This document shows positions 8,306-17,000 of a stretch of DNA of 45,537 bases, one piece after another; position 1 is the first letter of the stretch; every line of letters starts with the position of its first letter. The notes under the pieces were generated by a model. It was given only the letters and a program-made list of their open reading frames with translations. It was not told the DNA's origin and made no database searches. Both the position numbers and the translations under genes were made by a program. This DNA is from Alphaproteobacteria bacterium. Lineage in GTDB: Bacteria > Pseudomonadota > Alphaproteobacteria > RF32 > CAG-239. The stretch spans positions 1-45,537 of the forward strand of contig JAQWBS010000010.1 in assembly GCA_028706255.1 (NCBI GenBank), read 5' to 3'.

Positions 8306-9808
8306 ATGGAATTAGATATGACAACAGACACAACGGCTAAAGAAAGCAACAACATTCACAGAGACTCTCGAATCGTCAAACTCAAAGCTTTACAAGAAAA
8401 AGGATATAATCCTTATCCTTATTGTTTTAAACCAAATGCTTTGGCAAATGACCTTCAAGAAAAATATAAAGACTTAGAAGCTGGTGTCGACACTGAAGAT
8501 AGATATATTCTTGCTGGACGTGCAATGGCTGTTAGAAATAGCGGAATGTTTATTGATTTGAAAGATGAATCAGGAAAAATTCAAGTGTTTTGCCATAAGA
8601 ATCATTTGTCTGAAGAAAACCTAGAACTATTGAAAAATCTTGACTTTGGTGACATTGTCGGTGTTTATGGTTACATTCGCAGAACCCCTCGTGGTGAACT
8701 TTCTTTAGCAGCAGAAAAATTTGATATCATTTCAAAATCACTTCTGCCTTTGCCTGAAAAATTTCATGGCTTAACAGATATGGAAGCAAGATATCGTCAA
8801 CGTTATGTTGACTTCATCGTGAATGATGATGCAAGAGATATTTTCAAAAAAAGATGCCAAGTTGTTTCGGCTGTTCGTCGATTTTTGGATGAGAGCAAGT
8901 TTTTGGAAGTTGAAACGCCAATGTTGCACCCAATTATGGGTGGGGCGAATGCGAAACCTTTTGTAACGCATCATAATACGTTAGATATGGACTTATTCTT
9001 GAGAATCGCGCCTGAACTTTATTTGAAAAAATTAGTTGTTGGTGGATTTGATAGGGTTTTCGAAATTGGTAGAAACTTCAGAAACGAGGGTATTGATAAA
9101 AGTCATAATCCAGAATTTACGGGTATGGAACTTTATCAAGCTTATGCTGATTATAATGATATGGCAGATTTGATTTCTAATTTGTTTGCATCCGTTACCA
9201 AAAGTGTGTTGGGGACGACAACTTTTGAACTTAATGGGCAGACAATTGATGCTTCAAAACCTTTTGCAAGAAAATCTATCATCGATTTAGTTAAGGAATA
9301 TGCGGGCATTGATTTGCTTGAAGCACAAGATTTGGAAACAGCTAAGAAAATGGCTAAATCTGTTGGCGTTGATGCTGATGAGTGTATTTCTTGGGGCAAA
9401 GTTGTTCAAGAAGTGTTTGATGAAAAAGTTGAAGCACATCTTATTCAACCAACTTTGGTGATGGATATGCCAAGAGATATTTCTCCGCTTGCTAAAACCC
9501 ACAGAAGTAATCCACGTTTGGTTGAACATTGGGATGCTTATGTTGGCGGAATGGAGCTTGGTTGTGCCTATTCCGAACTTTCAAATCCTTTGGAACAAAG
9601 AGAAAGATTTGAATCTCAAGGTGATGCTCGTGAGGCAGGAGATGATGAAGCTCAAATGTTGGATGAGGATTTCTTGACAGCTCTTGAAATTGGTTTCCCT
9701 CCATCAGGTGGTATGGGAATTGGAATGGATAGACTTGCTATTGTCTTGAGTGGTGCAGAAACTATTCGTGACGTGATTGCATTCCCAACCCTTCGTAAAA
9801 GAGATTAA
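8306..9808 (+). CDS. lysS: Lysyl-tRNA synthetase, class II
   Basis: A 500-residue class II LysRS that attaches lysine to tRNA-Lys. An N-terminal OB-fold anticodon-binding domain (about 60-150, with [15 protein letters not shown]) precedes the catalytic core. Motif 2 is [11 protein letters not shown] and motif 3 is [12 protein letters not shown] near the C-terminus. Length matches the family. ATG 8306 has only a weak SD; ATG 8318 (12 bases downstream) is an equally possible start. The gene following 36 bp later may be co-transcribed. Confidence 0.96.
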   Translation: MELDMTTDTTAKESNNIHRDSRIVKLKALQEKGYNPYPYCFKPNALANDLQEKYKDLEAGVDTEDRYILAGRAMAVRNSGMFIDLKDESGKIQVFCHKNHLSEENLELLKNLDFGDIVGVYGYIRRTPRGELSLAAEKFDIISKSLLPLPEKFHGLTDMEARYRQRYVDFIVNDDARDIFKKRCQVVSAVRRFLDESKFLEVETPMLHPIMGGANAKPFVTHHNTLDMDLFLRIAPELYLKKLVVGGFDRVFEIGRNFRNEGIDKSHNPEFTGMELYQAYADYNDMADLISNLFASVTKSVLGTTTFELNGQTIDASKPFARKSIIDLVKEYAGIDLLEAQDLETAKKMAKSVGVDADECISWGKVVQEVFDEKVEAHLIQPTLVMDMPRDISPLAKTHRSNPRLVEHWDAYVGGMELGCAYSELSNPLEQRERFESQGDAREAGDDEAQMLDEDFLTALEIGFPPSGGMGIGMDRLAIVLSGAETIRDVIAFPTLRKRD

Positions 9809-9844
9809 TTTCGAATAAATCCATAAAATTGAAAAGAGCTAGAA

Positions 9845-10957
9845 ATGATTAGAAGCGTTTTTAAAGAATTGTTTGGGTTCACAAAACATTTAGTTGTTCT
9901 TGCGGTGTTTCTGGTTCTTACCTTTTTTATTTTAGAATATTTAAAGGCTTACCAAAAAGGTGAGGAATTTAGTTTTCAAAAAGTGATTATTGAATTTTCC
10001 GAGCCTTCTCAAGTTTCTGTTCCTGAAAAACTTTCTGATGAGGAAGTCTTTTTTAATGAAGCTCATGATTTATTGAGTGAAGTTAAAGATGTGCCAGTTG
10101 AACAAGAAGTCGTCGATGCTAAAGATGAAGTTGAATATGAACTTTATGAGGAAGAACTTCCACATGATATCATTTTAGATGTGTTGCACGCTGAGGAAAA
10201 GCCTCAAGAAAAGCCAGTGGTTGTTGAGAAAGTGGTGAAGGATATCAAACCCGAGCCTGTTAAGAAACAACCTATTCATTTTGCAAAAGAACCTGTGATT
10301 GCCATTGTCATTGATGATATGGGCATTAGCAAGAAAAGAACCAAAGATATTAATTTATTACACTTCCCAATTACCTCTTCTTTCTTAACTTATGGAACAG
10401 ATTTAGACGGGCAAGTTGCTTCTTCTATGGCAGCAGGGCATGAAGTGATTGCACATATTCCAATGGAAGCCAAAAGCAATGTTGATGCGGCACCGGATGT
10501 CTTGAAAACTTCAATGAGTAATGAAGAAATTAATAAGGCTTTTAAGACGATGCTTGATAAGTTCAAAAATATCAAAGGCATTAATAATCATATGGGAAGC
10601 AAATTTACCGAGAATGAGTCTAAACTTGATGAAGTTATGAAAATTTTGAAAGAAAGAAATTTGTTTTTTTTGGATTCCAGAACTTCCAGCAAATCTGTTG
10701 CGGGAAAAGTGGCAAAAGCTTATGGCGTGCGTTATGTTAACCGTAATATTTTCTTAGATAATATTAATGAATATGAATATATCAAAGGACAATTAGAGGC
10801 AACAGAACGTGTGGCACGAAAAAGAGGCTATGCCATTGCTATTGGTCATCCAAAGTCGCAGACTTATCAAGTGTTGAATGATTGGCTTCCAACGGCTGGA
10901 AAAAAGGGCTTTAGACTCGTTCATTTGAGTGAAGTTGTCGATGTTTTGAATAAATAG
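9845..10957 (+). CDS. Divergent polysaccharide deacetylase (YibQ-like), membrane-anchored
   Basis: Residues about 15-35 form one N-terminal transmembrane anchor. An acidic and proline-rich linker (about 45-145) precedes the catalytic-like domain from about residue 150. Family signatures are IAIVIDDMG, INNHMGSKFT, FFLDSRT and IGHPKS, typical of the divergent polysaccharide deacetylase family (PF04748, E. coli YibQ). The active-site region is thus probably periplasmic. Substrates of the family are poorly defined; a cell-wall or polysaccharide N-deacetylation role is inferred. An SD-like GAAAAGAGC precedes ATG 9845. Confidence 0.85.
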   Translation: MIRSVFKELFGFTKHLVVLAVFLVLTFFILEYLKAYQKGEEFSFQKVIIEFSEPSQVSVPEKLSDEEVFFNEAHDLLSEVKDVPVEQEVVDAKDEVEYELYEEELPHDIILDVLHAEEKPQEKPVVVEKVVKDIKPEPVKKQPIHFAKEPVIAIVIDDMGISKKRTKDINLLHFPITSSFLTYGTDLDGQVASSMAAGHEVIAHIPMEAKSNVDAAPDVLKTSMSNEEINKAFKTMLDKFKNIKGINNHMGSKFTENESKLDEVMKILKERNLFFLDSRTSSKSVAGKVAKAYGVRYVNRNIFLDNINEYEYIKGQLEATERVARKRGYAIAIGHPKSQTYQVLNDWLPTAGKKGFRLVHLSEVVDVLNK

Positions 10958-10988
10958 CAAATTTTTCAAATTATTTTGGAAAAAATGC

Positions 10989-11017
10989 TTGACCTTGTGA
11001 TTTTTTGCCTGTATACA
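10989..11017 (+). promoter_or_regulatory. Promoter of tRNA-Glu
   Basis: A near-consensus sigma-70 promoter: TTGACC (10989-10994), a 17-bp spacer, then TATACA (11012-11017). It ends 28 bp before the tRNA. Confidence 0.8.
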
Positions 11018-11045
11018 CATCTTCGTAAGTTATGACTTGCACATT

Positions 11046-11121
11046 GGTCCCATCGTCTAGAGGCCTAGGACACGTCCCTTTCACGGATGAGACACGAGTT
11101 CGAATCTCGTTGGGATCACCA
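11046..11121 (+). tRNA. tRNA-Glu (anticodon TTC)
   Basis: A 76-nt cloverleaf with encoded CCA end. The acceptor stem GGTCCCA pairs with TGGGATC (one G-T wobble). The anticodon loop CTTTCAC gives TTC. The T arm ACGAG-TTCGAAT-CTCGT is intact. It has its own promoter and a terminator directly after the CCA. It is the only complete tRNA in the window. Confidence 0.96.
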
Positions 11122-11159
11122 ATAACAAAAACCCGCCTTTTTGGCGGGTTTTTGTTATT
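11121..11159 (+). terminator. Terminator of tRNA-Glu
   Basis: A perfect 17-bp stem (11121-11137 with 11143-11159) with a 5-T loop and a T-rich 3' arm. It starts at the last base of the tRNA CCA end. Confidence 0.88.
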
Positions 11160-11286
11160 GATATGTTCCCCGAGATTTGAACTCGTGTGACACGAGTTTG
11201 AAACCGAGGAGCAGGTGAGACGGGAGTATCACCGAACCTGCGACGAAGGTTCGGCGTTAAGAAAATTGCGTAGGCAATTTTTAGCC
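11160..11286 (+). other. Hairpin-rich island between the two tRNA-Glu tails
   Basis: This stretch is richer in GC than its surroundings and contains three perfect inverted repeats: 11180-11188/11190-11198 (9 bp, 1-base centre), 11232-11239/11247-11254 (8 bp) and 11262-11269/11274-11281 (8 bp). The first is an inverted and a direct copy of the tRNA T-arm half ACACGAGTT. The segment 11211-11224 resembles the tRNA sequence just before the T loop, so the island looks like a second tRNA-Glu 3' half interrupted in the T loop by about 60 bp. No convincing ORF. Confidence 0.6.
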
Positions 11287-11315
11287 AATCTCGTTGGGAT
11301 CACCAATAACAAAAA
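11287..11315 (+). repeat. Direct repeat of the tRNA-Glu 3' end
   Basis: These 29 bases are identical to 11103-11131, which covers the T-loop side, acceptor strand, CCA end and the start of the terminator stem. The copies are 184 bp apart. tRNA 3' ends are common integrase attachment sites, so this could be an att-like scar; a partial tandem tRNA duplication is the alternative. Confidence 0.85.
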
Positions 11316-11344
11316 GCACCCTTTTATGGGTGCTTTTTGTTATT
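11305..11344 (+). terminator. Second terminator following the duplicated tRNA tail
   Basis: A perfect 17-bp stem (11305-11321 with 11328-11344) and 6-base loop. The outer 11 bp are the same as in the tRNA-Glu terminator, while the inner 6 bp differ (GCACCC with GGGTGC instead of CCCGCC with GGCGGG). Confidence 0.8.
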
Positions 11345-11474
11345 GGTGTCCCTCCAATCAAGCATCGCACGTTGTGCTTGCTTTCTTGGAACGAGCGAGA
11401 TTTCTGTAAAGCTCAAAAGCTTCCTTACAGAATCTTTTTCATTTAACACAAATCCGTGATACGCTTTTTAAAAT

Positions 11475-11498
11475 AAGACCATCCGATTGGGTGGTCTT
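11475..11498 (-). terminator. Terminator of the orphan minus-strand gene
   Basis: A 10-bp stem with one G-T pair (11475-11484 with 11489-11498) and a 4-base loop. On the minus strand it is followed by ATTTTAAAAA. It lies 27 bp beyond the stop of the 11525-12070 gene. Confidence 0.6.
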
Positions 11499-11524
11499 GG
11501 AACACTTAACTATTTGAAAGCAAC

Positions 11525-12070
11525 TTATCTTATTGCAATGGCAACTTTGTTTTTAAATTTTAAGACTGTCACTTTAAACACTTTGTCTTTAGGGTGTTTG
11601 GGAAAATGGATGCTTTTTGCAACATCTTTATTGTTCTTTTTAAAGTGAGAAACACTATTGTTTTTCTTTTTCAAAAAGGAATATTCATTAATCACAAAAT
11701 TAAATGATATAGATCCATTTTCAAGATATGAGGTTAATCCTATCGTACGTTGATTTCTTGATGACTTTTCAAGATATTTTTCCAACTTCATATAAGCTTC
11801 TGCAGATACAAAAGACACAATTCCATAGGTGCGGATAGTCCTATAAACTTCTATTTCTAAAATAAAATTGAAAGAAAAGTTTAACTTCCAGTCATTTGGC
11901 AAATGATAGCCCCCGCTATAAAAATATAGCTTTATAAGCTCACCATCATTGGAATTTGCCAATTCTATTTGAAATGCTTCTGTTTTTATGACAGGGTCTA
12001 ATGACTTGATAAGTCTTATCACTTTCCTTCGGTTTTTGAGATAAAAACGTGTTTCCTTTTTGCTTTCCAT
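11525..12070 (-). CDS. Hypothetical protein, lysine- and asparagine-rich (181 aa)
   Basis: I do not recognise a family. The product is soluble and basic, with no signal peptide or transmembrane helix, and is rich in Lys, Asn, Phe and Ile. No clear SD precedes ATG 12070. It is isolated: the tRNA-Glu hairpin island lies on one side and AT-rich DNA on the other (12071-12243). A terminator-like hairpin follows the stop. The location beside a tRNA tail duplication makes acquisition by transfer possible, but nothing in the protein proves it. Confidence 0.55.
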   Translation of the reverse strand: MESKKETRFYLKNRRKVIRLIKSLDPVIKTEAFQIELANSNDGELIKLYFYSGGYHLPNDWKLNFSFNFILEIEVYRTIRTYGIVSFVSAEAYMKLEKYLEKSSRNQRTIGLTSYLENGSISFNFVINEYSFLKKKNNSVSHFKKNNKDVAKSIHFPKHPKDKVFKVTVLKFKNKVAIAIR

Positions 12071-12243
12071 AAGAATAATATTTAAATTGTTAATATTAAA
12101 AATTTATTTCAGCTTTTCTTATAATATATTTTGTCTATTTACGCAATAAAAATAAATGCCATGTAAATTAATTAATTTTGTGTGTCAATTTTATTATTTT
12201 ACAGGTATGTTTTATAAAGTAGTCTTTACTTGGAGAATTTCAG

Positions 12244-12792
12244 ATGTCAGTCATTGATGAGATTGTGAGTTTTAATAAAAGTTTTGTTGAGCGAAAGGAA
12301 TATAAAGAATTTTCAACGGATAAATTTCCGAATAAAAAATTGGCTATCCTCTCCTGCATGGACACAAGGTTAATTGAGCTTATTCCTGCGGCACTTAACA
12401 TCAAAAATGGCGATGCAAAAATCATTAAAAATGCGGGAGCTTTGATTTCTCATCCTTTTGGAAGTGTGATGAGAAGTTTGCTTGTCGCCGTTTATGAATT
12501 GGGCGTGGAAGAAATTATGATTTTAGGACACACCGGTTGTGGCATGCATCATCATGATACGGATAAGCTTGTTGATAAAATGATTCATCGTGGGATTTCA
12601 AAAGACAAAATAGAGATGTTGGAATATTGCGGGGTTGATGTTCATCATTGGCTTAAAGGATTTGATTCCGTTGAAGAATCAGTCCGGAATACGGCAAAAA
12701 TTGTTAGAAATCATATTTTGATGCCGAGAGATATTAACGTTCATAGTTTTGTGATTGATGTTGAAACAGGAAAACTCACAGAGGTTAAGTAA
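12244..12792 (+). CDS. Beta-class carbonic anhydrase
   Basis: A 182-residue enzyme interconverting CO2 and bicarbonate. Zinc ligands are visible as C38 and D40 (SCMDTR), H96 and C99 (GHTGCGM). The length matches the compact beta/epsilon-like type of Firmicutes and Actinobacteria. GGAG lies about ten bases before ATG 12244. It heads a likely three-gene transcript (carbonic anhydrase, Nudix, HAD) with 15- and 25-bp gaps. Confidence 0.92.
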   Translation: MSVIDEIVSFNKSFVERKEYKEFSTDKFPNKKLAILSCMDTRLIELIPAALNIKNGDAKIIKNAGALISHPFGSVMRSLLVAVYELGVEEIMILGHTGCGMHHHDTDKLVDKMIHRGISKDKIEMLEYCGVDVHHWLKGFDSVEESVRNTAKIVRNHILMPRDINVHSFVIDVETGKLTEVK

Positions 12793-12807
12793 CAGGAGCA
12801 TTTTTTG

Positions 12808-13365
12808 ATGATAAAACATAATCCGTGTGTTGTTTGCTTACTTGAAAAAGATGACCAAATTTTGATGGTTAAAAATTTACGAGGCATTCAAAAAGATTTA
12901 TATAGCTTCCCTGGGGGGAAGTTGGAAGAAGGCGAAAGTCTTTCCGATTGCGTTTTTTGTGAAGTTAAAGAAGAAACAAATTTAACGCTTAAAAAAGCGA
13001 CTTGCCTTGGGAGATTTGACATTGAATCCGTGGAACATGTTGATTCTCCCGATAGGTTTTCCGTTGGAGAGAATATGCACGTTTATGTTTTTGTTTCCAG
13101 TGAGTTTTCAGGAGAGCTTGTGCCGGCAAAAGGAGAAGTTGAAGCTTTTTGGGTGAAGAAAGATGAAGTTCCTTATGATAAAATGCAGGAAAATGACAAA
13201 GCTTGGTTGCCTTTGGCATTAAAAGGCGAACGATTTCATAAGAGCTTTTTGAGAGATAAGCAAGGTAAACTTAGTCTTGTTGAACATGATGATAAAGATG
13301 TCGAAAGCCTGCTTGGACTTCGTTTGCGTCAATATGAAATGATGAAAGGGATTACGGGAAGGTAA
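12808..13365 (+). CDS. Nudix hydrolase with variant Nudix box
   Basis: A Nudix-fold protein of 185 residues. The box reads G-x5-E-x7-CEVKEExN, so the usual arginine is Cys and the last glycine Asn, while the metal-binding glutamates are kept. FPGGKLEEGES precedes it as in MutT/ADP-ribose types. A C-terminal extension (about 135-185) is not part of the core Nudix fold. ATG 12808 is preferred over TTG 12805, given AGGAG at 12794-12798. The substrate is unknown; the role could be nucleotide-pool clean-up. Confidence 0.82.
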   Translation: MIKHNPCVVCLLEKDDQILMVKNLRGIQKDLYSFPGGKLEEGESLSDCVFCEVKEETNLTLKKATCLGRFDIESVEHVDSPDRFSVGENMHVYVFVSSEFSGELVPAKGEVEAFWVKKDEVPYDKMQENDKAWLPLALKGERFHKSFLRDKQGKLSLVEHDDKDVESLLGLRLRQYEMMKGITGR

Positions 13366-13390
13366 TCTATTCTTTATAGGAGTTAATCGT

Positions 13391-13996
13391 TTGAGTAAAA
13401 TAAAGTTTTGTGTTTGGGATATGGGTGGAGTAATTTACGATTGGAGCCCACAGCCTTTTTATGATTGGTGCTTTGAGATAACAACTGATAAAGGCGAAAT
13501 GAAGAAAAATCTTAATTTTCTTGATTTTGATACGCACATGAGTGGTTTGGAGAGTGTTACGGATTTTGCTTTGAAAATGTGCGACTGTTATAAAATATCT
13601 TATTTTGATGGAATTGAAAAAGAAATTGAGCGAAAGATGATGGAGGGAAATGGTGCCGAATTTTCCGTTACACTCAAAATGATGAAAATTTTGAGGGAAA
13701 AGGGGGTGCAAAATGCTCTGCTTTCAAATGCTTTTCCAATGTTCAGCAAAGCTTGGAGAAATGATGAATTAATGTCCAGTGAAAATAGCTTCTTTTCTTT
13801 TAATCTTGGTTTAGTTAAGCCTAACCCAAAAATCTATGAAGTTGTTAGAGAGAGATTAAATGTTTCATTTGAAGAACTGATTTTTGTTGATGACAAACAA
13901 GAGAATGTTGATGTTGCTTGTGCTTTAGGAATCAAAGGAATTGTTTTTAATGAGGCAACAATTGAAGAACAGATAAAACAGATTGCATCTCTATAA
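13391..13996 (+). CDS. HAD-superfamily hydrolase (subfamily IA-like)
   Basis: A 201-residue phosphatase-like protein. Motif I is D10 in WDMGGVIYD (the form D-x-G-G, as in YihX-type HADs, where the second Asp is replaced). Motif II is LLSNAFP, motif III the Lys of GLVKPNPKIYE, motif IV FVDDKQENV. A helical cap lies between motifs I and II. The start is TTG 13391 with AGGAG at 13378-13382. The substrate is likely a small sugar phosphate or nucleotide, but cannot be specified. Confidence 0.88.
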   Translation: MSKIKFCVWDMGGVIYDWSPQPFYDWCFEITTDKGEMKKNLNFLDFDTHMSGLESVTDFALKMCDCYKISYFDGIEKEIERKMMEGNGAEFSVTLKMMKILREKGVQNALLSNAFPMFSKAWRNDELMSSENSFFSFNLGLVKPNPKIYEVVRERLNVSFEELIFVDDKQENVDVACALGIKGIVFNEATIEEQIKQIASL

Positions 13997-14024
13997 ATGT
14001 AACAAAGGGTTGTACTTTGGTTGT

Positions 14025-17000
14025 TTACCAATTATAGTTCAGCCCAAGAGTTGCGGAGAAAGCGTCATATTTGTTGCTGCCCATATAACTCACATTTCCA
14101 TAAGTTGAGAGATTGTTTGTGAGGTAAGTTCTGCCTCCAAATTCAATTTTTCCAAATAAGCGGTCATGATAGCCTTTGGTCTTTTCTAAGCCCGTGATAT
14201 AGATGTTATCTTCTGCTGTGAGTGTTTGGATAAGGCTTGGTTTGAAATATAGTAAACTCTTGTTGCCGTTTAAATCAAAGTATTTTTCAAGCATGAGGGA
14301 AGCCTCAATCTCGCCATGGTGTAAGGCATCATATTTTGCTTGCTTGCCATAATTATCTTCAATTTTATTCAAGTCTAAATAAGTGTAAGAAAGGGCAATG
14401 GCCTTTGAAAGTTTCCAACTTGGCGCAAGGTCATAAGTTTGTCCGAGTTCAATGTCTCCACCAAGTTGAAGCGCATTGTTTTTGGCGTGAAGATTATCTT
14501 CCGTTCTAATTTTTGCTCGTTGCATGCCACCGTAAATGGAACTTAAGAGCCAATAATTATTCTTGTCACGGCGATAATAAATTCCTGCTAAATAACTATT
14601 GATATTTGTTTCACTTGAGTTGGAAGAAAAATATTTTTCACCTCTGCCATTAAATTTATGTTCTCCGTTTCGGAAAGAAAGGAAAAGCCCGAGTTTGTTA
14701 TATATATCATTTTGCAAATCAAAGCCGGCATCAAGCCCACTAATTTCGCTTTTCATATCAACTGGGTTATGTTGGCTTGAATTGTAAACAACAGGGTTGA
14801 CCCAACTTTGAAGCATTCTCATCTTGTCACAAGTTCTGCCGTTATAAGTTAATACACATTTAGTGACCTCTGGTCTGCTGATTGCGGTTTTGTGTTTGAG
14901 AGATGATTGCAAGGTGCGGGTTTGTTCCAAAGAAGCACTCATCATTCCCAGATATGGAATAATCTCTGCAGAAGCAACAGGGGTTGTATTTTGAGGAAGT
15001 GCTAAATACCAAGACATAGTGGTTGCATCAAAACTTGTAAACCATTCATATGGTGAACCGATAATGCGGTAAATTGAGAAAGTTCCTGAAGTGTTTAAGT
15101 TGTCATTCAGCACTTCTGCAAAGAGAATTTTATCATTTGTTGAGCTATTATTCATTGTTCCAAAAGAAAACCCTGAATTTCCTTGAGTGTCTAAGGCATT
15201 CAAAACGAGACTCACGTTTCCTTCAAAATCGCCAGAAATTTTGAGAAGGTCTGAGGTGAGGGCATCAGGATTAAAGTTGATGTTTAATAATCCACTTCCG
15301 CCTTGGAGAGAGTTAAAGAGAATATCACCTATTTCGTTGTTGGCAAAGTTGAGTGTTCCTGAGGTGAGTTCCACATCAAGATTTTGGAGGTAGTCGTTTT
15401 GTGCCACGTTCAAAGTTGCCCCTGAAAGTTTTAAGCTACTGACATTTTTCGCTTGGCTATTGAGATTGATGTTGCCGTCATCACTTCCTGTGACATTAAG
15501 TTTGTAATTATTTCCATCGATACCACTGTTAAAACTGAGTGCTCCGCCGCTTGTTGCACTTAGGGTTAAGGTTTTACCATTGTCAACATAGACATCATTC
15601 GCAGAACCATTGCTTTGGGTGTTATTGTTGAAAGAGCTTGTGATAGAATCTGAAGCTGAAATTGAAAGGTCTTCTGCGGAATAGATTGCTCCGCCAAGTC
15701 CTTCAGCAGCATTGCCTGAAAAGGTGCTGTTTTCAACGGAGAGAAGTCCGTTTGTGTTGTTCGCAATCACCCCACCATTCCCTTTGGCATTGTTGCTTTC
15801 AAATGAGGAATTGATAACCATTAAATCTTTGTTGTTCAAGATGACTCCACCGTCACCAGCAATTGAATGTGTGTTTCCATTGTTGCTGTTGTTGTTGAAG
15901 CTACTGTTGGTGACAGTGCCAACATCATCATTGACGATGACCCCTTCATTACTCGTTCCATCCATTGTTGTGCTGTCAATGCCCGTTGTTGTTTCAATAT
16001 AAATTGGATAGACATCACCTAAATCATAGGCAATTTTCAGTGTGCCTGCATCATAGCTCAATCCATATTTATGGGCATTATGAATGAGTACAAAACTGTC
16101 TATGTTGCCAATGTCGAGATATCCTGAAGTTTTATTGTTAAAGAGTGTAATTTCTTTGTCCATTTGAACAGCACCATCAATTTTGATGGCTCTTAAATTG
16201 ATAGATTGAGAGGCATCAGCAGTGGTTGCTGTAATTTGGTCTGAAGTGCCGTTCTCAAAATTTGCGCCAAAGATGATCGAGGAATTGTTTGTGGAAACAA
16301 TAGAGGCAAGTTTTAAGTTTTGATAAGTGTCATAATTTAGATGTAAAACAGAATTATTCAGGCTTAAAGTTGTCATCGCTGTTGTGCCAGAGGCTGGTAA
16401 AAATAATCCATGTCCTTCATTATTTGTGAAAGAACTATTGCCATGATTATATGACCCGAGTTTTAAGATAGCATCTTTCACATTCACTTGTGCGGCGTTG
16501 ATGACGGAAGCATTGAAAGCAACTTCACCGGTTGGCTTGCCATTGCTGTCTTGTTCGCCTGTGATATTAATTTTATAAGTGTTGCCATAGAGCACTGATT
16601 GTCCAGAAACTCGCCCGCCGACAATTTCGTCATTAAAGGTTATGCTTCCGCCTTGATTGGCGAGCATGCTAATTGTTCGGTCGTTGGTTGTTGACGTGTC
16701 GAGGAAAATTGAATTATAACTTTTTGTTCCATTATTATTCAGATAGTTGCCGGTGAATTCAATGTTCTTTCCATTTGTTGAAAAAACAAGGTTATTATTT
16801 GCATATATTGCCCCGCCAACAACCAAGCGTCCCACTCCCTTTGTTTCAACATAGTTGTTAAGGAAACTGGCACTAATATTTTCAAGAATGCCATTGGTGT
16901 AAATTGCTCCACCTCTTGCATCTCTAACGGCTGAAGAAGCATAGTTGCCGTCAAAAACACCTTCAAGAAAAGATATTTTATTGTTGTTATTGGTCAAATG

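Noticed and set aside
11103-11315. Active integrative element bounded by the tRNA-tail repeats
   Set aside because: Only 184 bp separate the copies and no integrase or recombinase is in the window, so at most a scar or tiny element is present.
11215-11409. 64-codon open frame over the tRNA-tail island
   Set aside because: It runs across the hairpins, the duplicated tRNA end and the second terminator, so it is chance coding in RNA-related sequence. It has no SD.
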